DNA of 64,000 nucleotides, from NCBI RefSeq assembly GCF_004117835.1, contig NZ_SDSC01000001.1, positions 372,001-436,000 of the forward strand, read 5' to 3'. Position 1 is the stretch's first letter. Each line of letters begins with the position of its first letter. The notes under the pieces are model-generated. The model saw only the letters and a program-made list of their open reading frames with translations. It had not been told where the DNA came from and made no database searches. Positions 54,693-64,000 of the stretch are shown in pieces. The position numbers and the translations under genes are program-made. This DNA is from Macrococcus sp. DPC7161. Lineage in GTDB: Bacteria > Bacillota > Bacilli > Staphylococcales > Staphylococcaceae.

Positions 54693-54725
54693 AGTGCGAG
54701 GCATAACGCCTCGCACTTTATTTTT
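54691..54725. terminator. Bidirectional terminator
   Basis: AAAGTGCGAGGC and GCCTCGCACTTT form a perfect 12-bp GC-rich stem around ATAAC, followed by a T run, between the 22-aa frame and lexA. Confidence 0.9.
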
Positions 54726-54727
54726 TA

Positions 54728-55348
54728 TTAAAATTCTCTAAACAACCCAACGACTTTACCTAATACAGTAACATTGTCTAAATAAATTGGTTCCATTGTA
54801 CTGTTTTCAGGTTGAAGTCGATATCTTCCTTGTTCTTTATAAAATCTTTTTACAGTTGCTTCATCCTCATCAGTCATTGCAACAATAATATCACCATTTT
54901 CAGCAATGGATTGTCTTCTTACTATGACTTTATCTTTATCAAAAATACCGGCTTCAATCATACTTTCACCAACGACTTCAAGAATAAAGATGTCACTATT
55001 ATGACTAGATGTGAAGTGAGAAGGTAATGGGAAATATTCATCGATGTTTTCAACAGCAGTAATTGGAACACCTGCAGTTACTTTACCTATAATAGGTACG
55101 TGAATCGTTTCTTCAAATAAATGATTGGTTTGATCTAAAGAAACAATTTCAATGGCACGAGGTTTCGTTGGGTCACGTTTAATGTATCCTTTTTCTTCTA
55201 AACGAGATAAATGGCCATGTACGGTTGATGATGAGGCCAATCCAACAGCTTCTCCAATTTCACGAACACTTGGTGGATAACCTTTTTGTGATACGACTTG
55301 TTTTAAATATTCTAAAATTTCTTCTTGTCTTTTCGTTAATTCTCTCAT
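54728..55348 (-). CDS. lexA: LexA SOS repressor
   Basis: A 206-residue repressor. The N-terminal winged HTH begins [19 protein letters not shown] and includes [18 protein letters not shown]. The self-cleavage site is in GKVTAGVPI (Ala-Gly), the nucleophile Ser in [12 protein letters not shown] and the Lys in [11 protein letters not shown]. The start at 55348 is the LexA standard, preceded by AGGAGTGTT on its strand; the frame upstream is non-coding. It is divergent from sosA across three SOS boxes, so it is autoregulated. Confidence 0.95.
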   Translation of the reverse strand: MRELTKRQEEILEYLKQVVSQKGYPPSVREIGEAVGLASSSTVHGHLSRLEEKGYIKRDPTKPRAIEIVSLDQTNHLFEETIHVPIIGKVTAGVPITAVENIDEYFPLPSHFTSSHNSDIFILEVVGESMIEAGIFDKDKVIVRRQSIAENGDIIVAMTDEDEATVKRFYKEQGRYRLQPENSTMEPIYLDNVTVLGKVVGLFREF

Positions 55349-55405
55349 TAGGAACACTCCTTGTTGATGTGTTAAACCTATTATAGCATATATGTTCGTA
55401 TGCAA

Positions 55406-55477
55406 CAAACGTTTGTTCGTATTTTTGTTGACTAAGAACAAGTGTTCTGTTATTATATGAATACAAACAAATGTTCT
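55406..55477. promoter_or_regulatory. Three SOS (LexA) boxes between lexA and sosA
   Basis: CAAAC-GTTT-GTTCG (55406-55419), AGAAC-AAGT-GTTCT (55435-55448) and CAAAC-AAAT-GTTCT (55464-55477) all fit the Firmicutes pattern CGAAC-N4-GTTCG on one strand or the other, the middle one being a perfect dyad. They cover both divergent promoters. Confidence 0.85.
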
Positions 55478-55491
55478 GGAGGAGATTTCAA

Positions 55492-55725
55492 ATGACAATT
55501 ACAATTTCTAGAGATTTTCTATTATATTTCTTACTATTTTTCGTTATCGTATTTTTTGGAGTATTATATATGGCGCAAGCTGAACATATTTCGCAACAAC
55601 AGCAAATGGTTCAATCCTCACAAAGTAATGTATCAAATCATTCGAAACAATATGTTCGTAATCATAGCGAACAAAATACAAATCAAGTTGTAAATGGTAA
55701 TGAGGTTATCGGTATCGTAAAATAA
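55492..55725 (+). CDS. sosA: SOS-induced cell-division inhibitor
   Basis: A 77-residue membrane protein. An N-terminal single-span segment (about 8-26, [19 protein letters not shown]) is followed by a polar extracellular Gln/Asn/Ser tail ending NEVIGIVK. In S. aureus SosA halts division after DNA damage and is divergent from lexA, as here. The ATG at 55492 follows GGAGGAG. Confidence 0.9.
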   Translation: MTITISRDFLLYFLLFFVIVFFGVLYMAQAEHISQQQQMVQSSQSNVSNHSKQYVRNHSEQNTNQVVNGNEVIGIVK

Positions 55726-55742
55726 ATATGAATTTTTTTCTA

Positions 55743-55779
55743 AATCGTGTGTGCCATAGTTGGTTTCATGCGATTTTTT
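55743..55779 (+). terminator. Probable terminator after sosA
   Basis: AAATCGTGTG and CATGCGATTT pair imperfectly around a GCC-AT-GGT core and are followed by seven T. Confidence 0.55.
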
Positions 55780-55809
55780 TGTTATCTTTATAAGGAAAGG
55801 AATGATTGC

Positions 55810-56043
55810 GTGTTATCAGAAGAAAAGTTAGCAAGATTAAATGCTTTAGCAAAAAAGAAAAAATCAGAAGGATTAACTGAGGCTGAAGGAAAAGAACAGA
55901 CTCTTTTGAGGAAAGAATATTTACAATCTTTTAGAAATAGCTTTAAAAAGACGATTGAAAATACTAAAATTATTGATCCAGAGGGTACAGACGTTACTCC
56001 AGAAAAGATTAAAGCAATACAAAAGGAAAATCATTTAAGATAA
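55810..56043 (+). CDS. UPF0291 (DUF896) protein
   Basis: A 77-residue protein with a GTG start after AAGGAAAGG. The DUF896 pattern is clear: EEKLARLNALAKKKKSEGLT, then EQTLLRKEYLQSFR and IDPEGTDVTPEKI. B. subtilis YnzC is a structural relative. The function is unsettled; some relatives bind RNA polymerase or appear in SOS operons. Confidence 0.85.
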   Translation: MLSEEKLARLNALAKKKKSEGLTEAEGKEQTLLRKEYLQSFRNSFKKTIENTKIIDPEGTDVTPEKIKAIQKENHLR

Positions 56044-56075
56044 ATTATTAATAAAAAATAGAATGGAGACTATTT

Positions 56076-58061
56076 ATGTTTAACGAAAAAGACCAATTAG
56101 CAGTAGATACGATTCGTGCATTAAGTATTGACCAAATTGAGAGTGCCAATTCAGGACATCCTGGATTACCAATGGGTGCTGCACCAATGGCATATACATT
56201 ATGGACAAAACATTTAAATTTCAACCCACAAGGTAAAGATTTCTTTGATAGAGATCGTTTCATTTTATCAGCAGGACATGGATCAGCATTATTATATAGC
56301 TTATTACATGTATCTGGCGGTCTTGAAATTGAAGAATTAAAGCAATTCCGCCAATGGGGGTCAAAAACGCCTGGTCACCCAGAATATTTACATACAGATG
56401 GTGTAGAAATAACGACTGGACCACTTGGGCAAGGGTTTGCAATGAGTGTTGGTTTTGCAATGGCAGAAAAACATTTAGCTGCAACTTATAATAAAGGTGC
56501 GAATGTAGTGGACCATTATACTTATGTTTTAGCATCTGATGGTGATTTAATGGAAGGTATTTCGCATGAAGCTGCGAGTTTAGCAGGTCACTTGAAATTA
56601 AACAAATTAATTGCACTTTATGATAGTAATGATATCTCTTTAGATGGTAAATTAAACCAAGCATTTTCAGAAGATATTAAAGGTCGTTTTGAAGCTTATG
56701 GATGGCAACATATTTTAGTTAAAGATGGTAATGATTTAAATGAAATTAATGCAGCTATTGAGACAGCTAAAACAAGTGATCGACCAACAATCATTGAAGT
56801 GAAAACAATTATTGGTTTTGGTGCACCAAATAAACAAGGAACAAACGGTGTTCACGGTTCACCGTTAGGTGCAGATGAAAGAAAATTAGCTTTTGAAGTA
56901 TATGGTATTGATCCAGAGAAAAAATTCGAAGTACCTACAGAAGTATATGATATTTTCCAATCTACAATGATTGAAAGAGCTACAGAAAAAGAAGCAGCAT
57001 GGCAATCTGAAGTTGAAAAATTAAAACAAACTGACGCAGAATTAGCGGCTCAATTTGAAATGGTAATCAAAGGTGAATTACCAGCAGACTATAGTCAGTC
57101 ATTACCACAATTTGAGGTTGGTACAAATGATGCGACAAGAAGTTACTCAGGTCAATTGATTCAAAGTTTATCAGCTTCAGTACCTTCTTTATTTGGTGGA
57201 TCTGCAGATTTAGCTTCATCAAATAAATCAAATGTAAAAGACGCGAAAGATTTTACTGATGGAACGCCAGAAGGTAAAAATATTTGGTTTGGTGTTCGCG
57301 AATTTGCAATGGCAGCTGCTTTAAACGGTATGGCGGCTCATGGTGGATTAAAAGTATACGGTGCAACATTCTTTGTATTTAGTGATTACTTAAAACCAGC
57401 TGTGCGTTTATCGAGTTTAATGAAATTACCAGTAACATATGTTTTAACACATGATTCAATCGCAGTAGGTGAGGATGGACCAACACATGAACCGATTGAA
57501 CAATTGACTGGTTTACGTGCCATTCCAAATTTAAATGTGTTACGTCCAGCTGATGGTAATGAAACACGTGTTGCATGGCAAGTTGCATTAGAATCTAAAG
57601 ACCGTCCAAGTTTATTAGTCTTAACACGACAAAACTTACCTGTACTTGATGTTCAAGCGGATGTACTAGAAGAAGGTGTTCGTCGTGGTGCATACATTGC
57701 ATACCAATCTGAACAACCTGAAGTGTTGTTTGTTGCAACAGGTTCAGAAGTTTCACTTGCAATCGAAGTGGCAAAATTATTAGAAGCAGAAGGAACTGGT
57801 GTGCAAGTTGTTTCAATGCCTAATATGAAAACATTCGATGAGCAAGATGCAAATTATAAAGAAAAAGTTTTACCACGATCAATTACAAAACGTGTTGCAA
57901 TTGAAATGGGTGCTACTGATGCATGGTATAAATATGTAGGTTTAGACGGATTAGTAATCGGTATTGATACATTTGGTGCAAGTGCACCTGGAGATTTAGT
58001 TATGGAGAAATACGGTTTTACTAAAGAACAAGTGTTATCAAAAGTAAAATCACATTTTTAA
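56076..58061 (+). CDS. tkt: Transketolase
   Basis: A 661-residue ThDP enzyme of the pentose-phosphate pathway moving two-carbon units. Conserved segments include [36 protein letters not shown], the ThDP motif [20 protein letters not shown] and [18 protein letters not shown]. Full length for the family. AATGGAGAC precedes the start. Confidence 0.97.
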   Translation: MFNEKDQLAVDTIRALSIDQIESANSGHPGLPMGAAPMAYTLWTKHLNFNPQGKDFFDRDRFILSAGHGSALLYSLLHVSGGLEIEELKQFRQWGSKTPGHPEYLHTDGVEITTGPLGQGFAMSVGFAMAEKHLAATYNKGANVVDHYTYVLASDGDLMEGISHEAASLAGHLKLNKLIALYDSNDISLDGKLNQAFSEDIKGRFEAYGWQHILVKDGNDLNEINAAIETAKTSDRPTIIEVKTIIGFGAPNKQGTNGVHGSPLGADERKLAFEVYGIDPEKKFEVPTEVYDIFQSTMIERATEKEAAWQSEVEKLKQTDAELAAQFEMVIKGELPADYSQSLPQFEVGTNDATRSYSGQLIQSLSASVPSLFGGSADLASSNKSNVKDAKDFTDGTPEGKNIWFGVREFAMAAALNGMAAHGGLKVYGATFFVFSDYLKPAVRLSSLMKLPVTYVLTHDSIAVGEDGPTHEPIEQLTGLRAIPNLNVLRPADGNETRVAWQVALESKDRPSLLVLTRQNLPVLDVQADVLEEGVRRGAYIAYQSEQPEVLFVATGSEVSLAIEVAKLLEAEGTGVQVVSMPNMKTFDEQDANYKEKVLPRSITKRVAIEMGATDAWYKYVGLDGLVIGIDTFGASAPGDLVMEKYGFTKEQVLSKVKSHF

Positions 58062-58081
58062 AATAAATTTTGAACAATAAT

Positions 58082-58112
58082 AAGGCTGTGGAATTCACTT
58101 CCCAGCCTTTTT
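58082..58112 (+). terminator. Terminator after tkt
   Basis: AAGGCTGTGGAA and TTCCCAGCCTT pair with one bulge around TTCAC, followed by TTT. Confidence 0.8.
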
Positions 58113-58183
58113 CATGTAAAATGTGGTTGAAAAATATATATTATTTTAGTACACTCATAGAGATGAGAAAGTGGGTGAAATGA

Positions 58184-58414
58184 ATGGCTACATGGATTTG
58201 GATTTTAATCGTTATTTTAGCATTAGTAGCAGGCGCTGCTGGTGGTTTCTATATGGCAAGAAAATATATGATGGATTACTTAAAAAAGAATCCACCAATT
58301 AACGAAGAAATGTTACGTATGATGATGATGCAAATGGGTCAAAAACCTTCTCAAAAGAAAATTAACCAAATGATGCAAATGATGAATCGTAATATGAATC
58401 AAAACTTAAAATAA
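58184..58414 (+). CDS. UPF0154 membrane protein
   Basis: A 76-residue protein. Residues 3-25 are one N-terminal membrane helix ([19 protein letters not shown]), followed by a cytosolic Met-rich tail with [18 protein letters not shown]. This is the UPF0154/YneF signature. Role unknown. Confidence 0.88.
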   Translation: MATWIWILIVILALVAGAAGGFYMARKYMMDYLKKNPPINEEMLRMMMMQMGQKPSQKKINQMMQMMNRNMNQNLK

Positions 58415-58439
58415 AAAAACGCCATTTGGCGTTTTTTTT
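58415..58439 (+). terminator. Terminator
   Basis: AAAAACGCCA-TT-TGGCGTTTTT hairpin followed by T-rich sequence. Confidence 0.88.
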
Positions 58440-58546
58440 ATTGTTTATTTATAGTGAATAATTTTTATTTTGTCACATACTTTTCAATAAGAAGATGAAA
58501 ATTTGACATCATTTTTGTTAGAATATATCAGAATGGAGGTTTTTTA

Positions 58547-59221
58547 ATGGGAGATGTAACAGTAGCAGTCGCGTTTGGTGCAGGATTACTGAGTTTTGTA
58601 TCACCTTGTGTATTGCCAATATATCCTGCGTTTTTATCTTATATAACAGGCGTCAGTTATCGTGATTTACAAGATTCTAAGATGGATCAACGTGCCATTT
58701 TACATACGTTAATCTTTTTGTTAGGATTTTCAATTGTATATATTTCTTTAGGTGTAGGTATTGGATTTATATCTGACTTTTTAATTCAATATGATGATAC
58801 GATTCGCATGGTTGGGGGATTATTGTGTATCATTTTTGGATTGATGTTGTTAGGTATATTTACACCTAAATTTTTAATGCAAAATCATAAAATTGAAATA
58901 AAAAATAGACCATCAGGTTACATAGGGACATTTATTATCGGTATTGCTTTTGCTGCTGGTTGGACACCATGTATGGGACCTATTGTCGGTGTAATCTTTT
59001 CATTAGCTGCAGTGAATCAATCGCTTGCTTTATTATACATGACTTGTTATGTATTAGGTTTTTGTATACCGTTTTTCTTATTAACTTTCTTTATGACTAA
59101 AATAAATATTTTGAAACGATATAGTCAGTTGTTAACTAAGATTGGTGGAGGTATAATGGTTGTTATGGGTCTATTGTTATTCTTTAACTTTTTAACAATG
59201 ATCACACAATTATTTAATTAA
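58547..59221 (+). CDS. ccdA: Cytochrome c-type biogenesis protein CcdA
   Basis: A 224-residue membrane protein with about six helices that carries reducing power across the membrane. The two Cys-containing motifs are SFVSPCVLPIYPAFLSYI and AAGWTPCMGPIVGVIFSL, as required for CcdA/DsbD. TGGAGG precedes the start. A CcdC-like gene follows. Confidence 0.93.
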   Translation: MGDVTVAVAFGAGLLSFVSPCVLPIYPAFLSYITGVSYRDLQDSKMDQRAILHTLIFLLGFSIVYISLGVGIGFISDFLIQYDDTIRMVGGLLCIIFGLMLLGIFTPKFLMQNHKIEIKNRPSGYIGTFIIGIAFAAGWTPCMGPIVGVIFSLAAVNQSLALLYMTCYVLGFCIPFFLLTFFMTKINILKRYSQLLTKIGGGIMVVMGLLLFFNFLTMITQLFN

Positions 59222-59232
59222 GGGTGACTCAT

Positions 59233-59718
59233 ATGCTTTTTATTTTATCAATGGTCTTTGCAATTTTAATGGGGCTAGGCGTCATTATGATTCGTATGAA
59301 AGCACAAAATTATCCAACGAACATTAAAAAAATTATTTTACCACCATTTTTTATGTCGAGTGGTGCATTGATGTATGTGATTCCATACTTTAGATTAACA
59401 GGACTTGAAATATTAGAAGCTGTCTGTGTCGGCATGTTTTTTTCAATATTTTTAATATTAACTTCAAACTTTGTTGTTAAAGATAATCATATTTATATGA
59501 AACGCTCAAAACTGTTTCCGGTTATTTTAATTACATTATTGGTTATTCGTTCTGTAATGAAATTCTATTTAAGTTCTACTATCCATGCGGGTGAACTTGG
59601 TGGTATGTTCTTCTTATTAGCGTTTTCAATGATTGTACCTTGGAGAATTGCTATGTTAATTAAATTTTTAAAATTAGAAAAAACTTTAAATCAATTACAT
59701 ATTGAAGATGCAAAATAA
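59233..59718 (+). CDS. CcdC-like membrane protein (DUF1453)
   Basis: A 161-residue protein with about four to five hydrophobic segments. It shows PPFFMSSGALMYVIPYFRLT, then VGMFFSIFLILTSNFVV, as in the CcdC/DUF1453 family paired with ccdA in Bacillus. The ATG at 59233 follows AAGGGTGAC at a good distance; the GTG at 59224 is part of that ribosome site. Confidence 0.82.
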   Translation: MLFILSMVFAILMGLGVIMIRMKAQNYPTNIKKIILPPFFMSSGALMYVIPYFRLTGLEILEAVCVGMFFSIFLILTSNFVVKDNHIYMKRSKLFPVILITLLVIRSVMKFYLSSTIHAGELGGMFFLLAFSMIVPWRIAMLIKFLKLEKTLNQLHIEDAK

Positions 59719-59747
59719 GGGTGAGACAATGTCTCACCCTTATTTTT
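59714..59747. terminator. Bidirectional terminator
   Basis: AATAAGGGTGAGAC and GTCTCACCCTTATT form a perfect 14-bp stem around AAT, flanked by A-rich and T-rich runs, between the convergent CcdC-like and DUF2621 genes. Confidence 0.9.
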
Positions 59748-60225
59748 GTGCCATTTTTGAATGATCAAATATTGAAAACTTTTGTTTTTCATCATCAGCA
59801 TACTTAAATAAATGCTCGTAAGGTGCATAATCAATACCAAGTTGTGCAAGTTTCTTTTTCATAAATGGATGATCACGCTTTGGTGTAGCAACGATGTATC
59901 CTTTAAGCATATGGTCTAATGTAATTTCCTCAGCATTATCATCTAATGCAATTTTAGAAATACGTCCTGCAATTCTTTCTTTTGCAACATCTCTAAATAG
60001 TTCTGGTACTGGAGATACAAATTCGTTTAATAATTTTCTTTGTTCATCTTTCCATAATGGTAATGCTTTTTCTATATAATATGCTTGCCAATCTAATTCA
60101 CTTTTACCATCTTCTTTTGGCATTCGTTTTAAAAATTTACGAAACATAAAATAGCCACCAATTGTAAGCAATCCCATAAAGATGATCGTCCAAATAAAGA
60201 TTAATATGATAAACCAATCAGACAC
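59740..60225 (-). CDS. DUF2621-family membrane protein
   Basis: A 161-residue protein with one N-terminal membrane helix (about 4-27, WFIILIFIWTIIFMGLLTIG) and a cytosolic domain containing ALPLWKDEQRKLLNEFVSPV and KERIAGRISKIAL, typical of DUF2621 (YneK-like), found beside ccdA genes. Function unknown. Confidence 0.85.
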   Translation of the reverse strand: MSDWFIILIFIWTIIFMGLLTIGGYFMFRKFLKRMPKEDGKSELDWQAYYIEKALPLWKDEQRKLLNEFVSPVPELFRDVAKERIAGRISKIALDDNAEEITLDHMLKGYIVATPKRDHPFMKKKLAQLGIDYAPYEHLFKYADDEKQKFSIFDHSKMAQK

Positions 60226-60323
60226 ACTAACACCTCAATTCTCAAATTAATTATAATAAACATCATTTCATGTGTCCACGGTACAAATGGAATTCGATAT
60301 ATATTGTGAAAGGAGGTGAGCAC

Positions 60324-60521
60324 ATGTTAAAGGAGTTAGTCGTACAATTAACATATGTCAGTGAAATTAAAGATGGAAAAGAAGTGATGAAATCACGTCG
60401 TTTTAATCAAGTAAGATTGGATATTACAGATGTTGAAATTAATGTATTTAAAGATTTAATTGCTAAATTAACAAATGAAAACTATATAGCTGTCGATAAA
60501 ATCGAAACGAAAATGATTTAA
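60324..60521 (+). CDS. DUF1659-family protein
   Basis: A 65-residue protein. The ATG at 60324 follows AAAGGAGGTGAG; further upstream in-frame codons lack support. The sequence KSRRFNQVRLDITDVEINVF fits DUF1659. It pairs with the DUF2922 gene next door, a common arrangement in Firmicutes. Function unknown. Confidence 0.85.
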   Translation: MLKELVVQLTYVSEIKDGKEVMKSRRFNQVRLDITDVEINVFKDLIAKLTNENYIAVDKIETKMI

Positions 60522-60536
60522 TGAAAGGAGTCTATT

Positions 60537-60752
60537 ATGAAAACATTACAAATGCTATTTACAACGGATTTTGGTAAATCTTATACATTTCAAATTAATG
60601 CACCTAAAGAAACGATTACTAAAGAAGAAGTATTAGAAGTTATGGAAAGTATTGTCTTAAATAAGTTACTTGCAACGAATCAAGGTACACCGATTCAAGT
60701 GAAAAGCGCAAAAATTGTTGATAAAGTAGAAACAACATTATTTGAATTATAA
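60537..60752 (+). CDS. DUF2922-family protein
   Basis: A 71-residue protein with MKTLQMLFTTDFGKSYTFQI and later VKSAKIVDKVETT, as in DUF2922. AAAGGAG precedes the start, and it is 15 bases after its DUF1659 partner. Likely a two-gene unit. Function unknown. Confidence 0.85.
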   Translation: MKTLQMLFTTDFGKSYTFQINAPKETITKEEVLEVMESIVLNKLLATNQGTPIQVKSAKIVDKVETTLFEL

Positions 60753-60774
60753 AAAAATTGCATACTCATATCAG

Positions 60775-60803
60775 CACACCTGAGTTTTCAGGTGTGTTTT
60801 TTT
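60775..60803 (+). terminator. Terminator
   Basis: CACACCTGA-GTTT-TCAGGTGTG (9-bp stem) followed by seven T. Confidence 0.9.
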
Positions 60804-60827
60804 GTATAATACATATGAGGTGAAAAT

Positions 60828-61949
60828 ATGAAAATTATGCACTTAGGGGACTTACATATAGGTAAAAAAATTAATGGTCATTTATTATTGGATGATCAAA
60901 AGTTTATGATTGATCAATATATAAAAATTATCGACGAGAAACAATTTGATGTCGTAATAATCGCTGGAGATGTTTATGATCGTTCCATTCCATCAATTGA
61001 AGCAATCCAATTATTTGAGTATTTCGTAAAAGCAGTCAATGTTGAAAGAAATATACCATTATTCGTAGTTACGGGGAATCATGATGGTGCATCTAGAATG
61101 ATGTTTGGTCATCAGTTTTTTAAAGATCACGCTTTTTATTTAAATGCATCGATTCAACAAGCATTCCAACCTGTTGCACTAGATGATGTGCATTTCTATT
61201 TAGTACCTTATATTGATACAGATGTTGCTAAATATTATTTCAAAGATGAAACTTTAAAGACGCATGGACAAGTTTATCAACGTATTATTGAAGCAATAAG
61301 TGATGTATTAGATGATACAAAGCAAAATGTATTAGTCAGCCATTTGTTCATTACGGGCAGTGAAACGACTGATTCTGAAAAAGAATTATCAATAGGTACT
61401 ATTGATAATGTAGATGTAAATATGTTTAAACCATTTGATCTTGTATTACTTGGGCATTTACATCATCCTTTTGCATTGACACATGATCGGGTGTTTTATA
61501 GTGGCAGTATGTTGAAGTTCTCGTTTTCTGAAGTCAATCAACCAAAAGGGTATCGTTATATTGAATATATTAATAATGAATGGAAAGTACAATTTGTACC
61601 AATTGCACCTAAAACGGATATGGAGCATATTGTAAGTGATTTTGACGCAATCATCACCAAAAAAGTTACACCAAAAAATCCAAACAGTTATATTAAATTT
61701 GAATTATCAGGCTTACATTTGACAACAGACCCAATGCGAAGATTAAAAGAAATGTATCCTAATACGTTGGAATTAAAACCAATCGTTGAAGCGATTGATG
61801 AAGTTAAAGCAGTGGTTGACGTGATGAATAAAACGGATTTTGAGATTATTGCATCATTTTATGAATCATTTCACCAAAATCCTTTATCAACGCATCAAGT
61901 TGAAACCATTCAACGCATTCTAAAGGAGGTGCAACATGAAACCGATTAA
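60828..61949 (+). CDS. sbcD: DNA exonuclease subunit SbcD
   Basis: A 373-residue Mre11-type nuclease subunit. Phosphoesterase motifs are present: IMHLGDLHIGKKI, VVIIAGDVYDRSIPS, VTGNHDGASRM, VSHLFITGS and LLGHLHHPF, binding two Mn2+ ions. With SbcC it opens hairpins and trims DNA ends. It overlaps sbcC by 14 bases. AGGTGAAA precedes the start. Confidence 0.95.
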   Translation: MKIMHLGDLHIGKKINGHLLLDDQKFMIDQYIKIIDEKQFDVVIIAGDVYDRSIPSIEAIQLFEYFVKAVNVERNIPLFVVTGNHDGASRMMFGHQFFKDHAFYLNASIQQAFQPVALDDVHFYLVPYIDTDVAKYYFKDETLKTHGQVYQRIIEAISDVLDDTKQNVLVSHLFITGSETTDSEKELSIGTIDNVDVNMFKPFDLVLLGHLHHPFALTHDRVFYSGSMLKFSFSEVNQPKGYRYIEYINNEWKVQFVPIAPKTDMEHIVSDFDAIITKKVTPKNPNSYIKFELSGLHLTTDPMRRLKEMYPNTLELKPIVEAIDEVKAVVDVMNKTDFEIIASFYESFHQNPLSTHQVETIQRILKEVQHETD

Positions 61950-64000
61950 ACTAGAAATGAGAAATTTTGGACCGTTTATTAATGAAACCATTAATTTTGA
62001 TGAACTGAATGAGCATCAATTGTTTTTAATCAGTGGTAAAACTGGCTCAGGTAAAACGACGATTTTTGATGCTATGATTTTTAGTTTATATGGAAAAGCA
62101 TCAACGGATGCAAGAGATGAAAAGTCTTTGCCAAGTCAATTTGCTGATGAAGCAGAAAAATCATTTTACGTGGCGTTTGAATTTCTATTAAAGGGTAAGC
62201 ATTATCGTGTAGAAAGAGATTTGCCAAATTTAAGTGTACCCAAAGCAGGCATTTATGAAATAAAGGCGGATGAAAAAATACCATTAGCCGATTTTAAGAA
62301 AAAAACAGAAGTCAAACATAAAATCAATGAGATTATACAACTAGATTTAAATCAATTTAAGCAAATTTTTATTTTACCTCAAGGTGAATTCAAAAGAATG
62401 CTTGTTTCATCAAGTAATGATAAATCTCAAATATTAAGTCAATTATTCAATACTGAGCGATTTAAAAGAATAACAGATGCTATAAAAAGACAAGTATCAG
62501 AATTACGAGAACAAAGTAAGCAATTGGAATTACAAATGCAAAAAATAATGAAGCTGACACTTTCGAATGATATCCAAGATTATCATGAAGCAAAAACATT
62601 ATTAGATACAAAATTAAATGAGAATAACCTTAAATATGAAGTCATCCAGCAAAAGATCAAGCAACTCGAAGAAGAAATTAAAATACATCAAAAGCAGTTG
62701 TTAGATGCTGAACAACTTAATCAACAAATTCATTCTTTAAACGAAGTGAAAATGAAACAAAGAAAGATAGAAGCAGATGCTGGATTATTTGAAGAAAATT
62801 GTAAACAGAAAATACATTTGAATGATGTAGTACAATATAAATCACTATTAGAAGAACAAAGTAGCTTTATTACACAATTAGAACAACTCAATATTAATAG
62901 AAAAAATACTGAAAATGATTTGAACGCTATTCAATTAACGATAGATACGTTAAATAAACAGTTTGCGATAATGGTTGAACAAGAAAAAGAAATAGAAAAG
63001 TTGAATCATTATGTGATTCAAAACAAACTTTTTTTAAGAAAGCCATATGATTGCATAGAAGATAATATTCGTAAAACGAAATCAAAGATAGAAGAACTCA
63101 ATAGAAAAATTATTGAAAGTACTTTTCAGCCTGAAACCATCTCTCAAAACCAACAACTTTTAAATAAATTAACAACTGATAAATTTGAGCTTTTAGATAA
63201 ACAAGATCAACTAAAATCAATTAACAATGAAATCAATCAAAAATTAGCACATTATGAATCTTTAGAAAAAGATATAGATGCATTAAATCAATTAGAAAAT
63301 GAGGTAAAACAAAATCATACCTTATTAGCAGCTGTTGAATCTAAAATAGAAAAGTTGAATCTTGGTCATAATGATTTAAATGAAGAATTGATTCAGCAAA
63401 TGAGGAACGGATTGCAATTAGGACAACGCTGTCCTGTATGTGCTCAAATTGTCACTATTGAAAACAATGATGCATCAAAGGATATTCAACTGCATCATCA
63501 ATTGATGCATGAGTACCAAATGATAAAAGATACGTTGTCAAAATTGGACACGAAAGTTGAACTTAAGAAAGAAAGTATGACAAATGAAGCTTTAACATTA
63601 TCTATTGAAGTAATCACTGATCAAAAAATAAAATTTGAATATAATAGTCAAAAGACACAACAAGATTTATCTACGGTTATTGCTTCAATTTCAAAGATAG
63701 ATTTGGAAATCGTAAATTTGAAAGCAACAATTCAGAAATTAGAGTCTAAAAAAGAATATTTTAATCAACTAAATGATCAGTTGAATATCGAAAAATCAAC
63801 ATTGCAACAACTAGAACATCAATTTCAACAGTTCCAAGATCAATCAGGATATACTTCATATAAACAGTTTTCAAAAAAAATGCATGAAAATGAAACAAAG
63901 ATAGATCAGTATCATAAGCAAAAATTAAAGTTAGATAATGAAATAAAAACTTCACAATCAGAACAAATAAAAATACAAAGTAAAATGGTACAACAAGAGA
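61936..64000 (+). CDS. sbcC: DNA exonuclease subunit SbcC (3' partial, cut by window end)
   Basis: The frame opens MKPIKLEMRNFGPFINETIN at the ATG at 61936, after AAAGGAGGTGCAAC, and continues to the last base with no stop. The first 150 residues form the N-terminal ABC ATPase lobe with Walker A ISGKTGSGKTTIFDAM and the Q-loop region FILPQGEFKRML. A long coiled coil follows. The zinc hook CPVC (in LGQRCPVCAQIV) lies at about 63430-63441. The second coil arm begins after it. About 688 codons are seen of roughly 1000 expected. It pairs with SbcD. Confidence 0.95.
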   Translation, partial: MKPIKLEMRNFGPFINETINFDELNEHQLFLISGKTGSGKTTIFDAMIFSLYGKASTDARDEKSLPSQFADEAEKSFYVAFEFLLKGKHYRVERDLPNLSVPKAGIYEIKADEKIPLADFKKKTEVKHKINEIIQLDLNQFKQIFILPQGEFKRMLVSSSNDKSQILSQLFNTERFKRITDAIKRQVSELREQSKQLELQMQKIMKLTLSNDIQDYHEAKTLLDTKLNENNLKYEVIQQKIKQLEEEIKIHQKQLLDAEQLNQQIHSLNEVKMKQRKIEADAGLFEENCKQKIHLNDVVQYKSLLEEQSSFITQLEQLNINRKNTENDLNAIQLTIDTLNKQFAIMVEQEKEIEKLNHYVIQNKLFLRKPYDCIEDNIRKTKSKIEELNRKIIESTFQPETISQNQQLLNKLTTDKFELLDKQDQLKSINNEINQKLAHYESLEKDIDALNQLENEVKQNHTLLAAVESKIEKLNLGHNDLNEELIQQMRNGLQLGQRCPVCAQIVTIENNDASKDIQLHHQLMHEYQMIKDTLSKLDTKVELKKESMTNEALTLSIEVITDQKIKFEYNSQKTQQDLSTVIASISKIDLEIVNLKATIQKLESKKEYFNQLNDQLNIEKSTLQQLEHQFQQFQDQSGYTSYKQFSKKMHENETKIDQYHKQKLKLDNEIKTSQSEQIKIQSKMVQQE

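Noticed and set aside
55349-55498. 50-residue N-terminal extension of LexA
   Set aside because: It covers the three SOS boxes and the sosA promoter, while LexA proteins begin at MRELTKRQ.
56260-56664. Minus-strand open frame inside transketolase
   Set aside because: Lies fully within a conserved gene on the other strand and has low-complexity Leu/His sequence.

Overview
The window is a low-GC Firmicutes chromosome segment from the genus Staphylococcus. The order katA - rpmG - rpsN2 - guaC - CAP protein - lexA/sosA - UPF0291 - tkt - ccdA - sbcDC and the hom-thrC-thrB cluster are typical of that genus. Species cannot be fixed. S. aureus itself looks unlikely from memory, because panB-panC sits between the threonine genes and katA and because there are three COG0523 GTPases near katA.

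Positions 1 to about 32,997 are the right-hand part of a siphovirus prophage, all on the + strand. Integration and lysogeny genes lie outside, to the left. In order: replication and early genes (DnaB-like helicase, MazG-like protein, RusA resolvase, many small unknowns, an XRE regulator at 5535), a regulatory gap rich in dyads (6613-6763), more small genes ending with a RinA-like late activator (8429-8839), a TIR-domain cargo gene between two terminators (9043-9747), then packaging, head, tail and lysis genes (9818-32710). The head module has a MuF-type minor head protein with a C-terminal JAB-like metallopeptidase motif. The tail module has a slippery site between the two tail-assembly chaperones. 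The lysis module has an amidase-LysM gene ending on A AAA AAG before its stop, a GC-rich hairpin 7 nt downstream, and a CHAP domain in the -1 frame. This suggests a programmed frameshift endolysin. The prophage ends in what reads as the last 18 codons and terminator of glnA, so the attachment site is probably the glnA 3' end.

From 33,349 the chromosome carries a DUF2332 protein, a divergent pair of aspartokinase (-) and hom-thrC-thrB (+) with a 7-bp dyad between them, a HAD phosphatase, panE (-) facing panB-panC, an amino-acid permease (-), and katA.

Positions 46,140-51,228 look like a zinc-starvation island. They hold rpmG and a COG0523 GTPase (-), a ZnuA-type lipoprotein, a second COG0523 GTPase, a zinc-ligand-free S14 (rpsN2) and a third COG0523 GTPase. 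Zur-like palindromes (TCGTAA-N3-TTACGA) lie upstream of three of the transcription units. The remainder is guaC, a CAP-domain protein, small membrane proteins, lexA/sosA with three SOS boxes, UPF0291, tkt, UPF0154, ccdA and a CcdC-like gene, DUF2621, DUF1659/DUF2922, sbcD, and sbcC cut by the window end.
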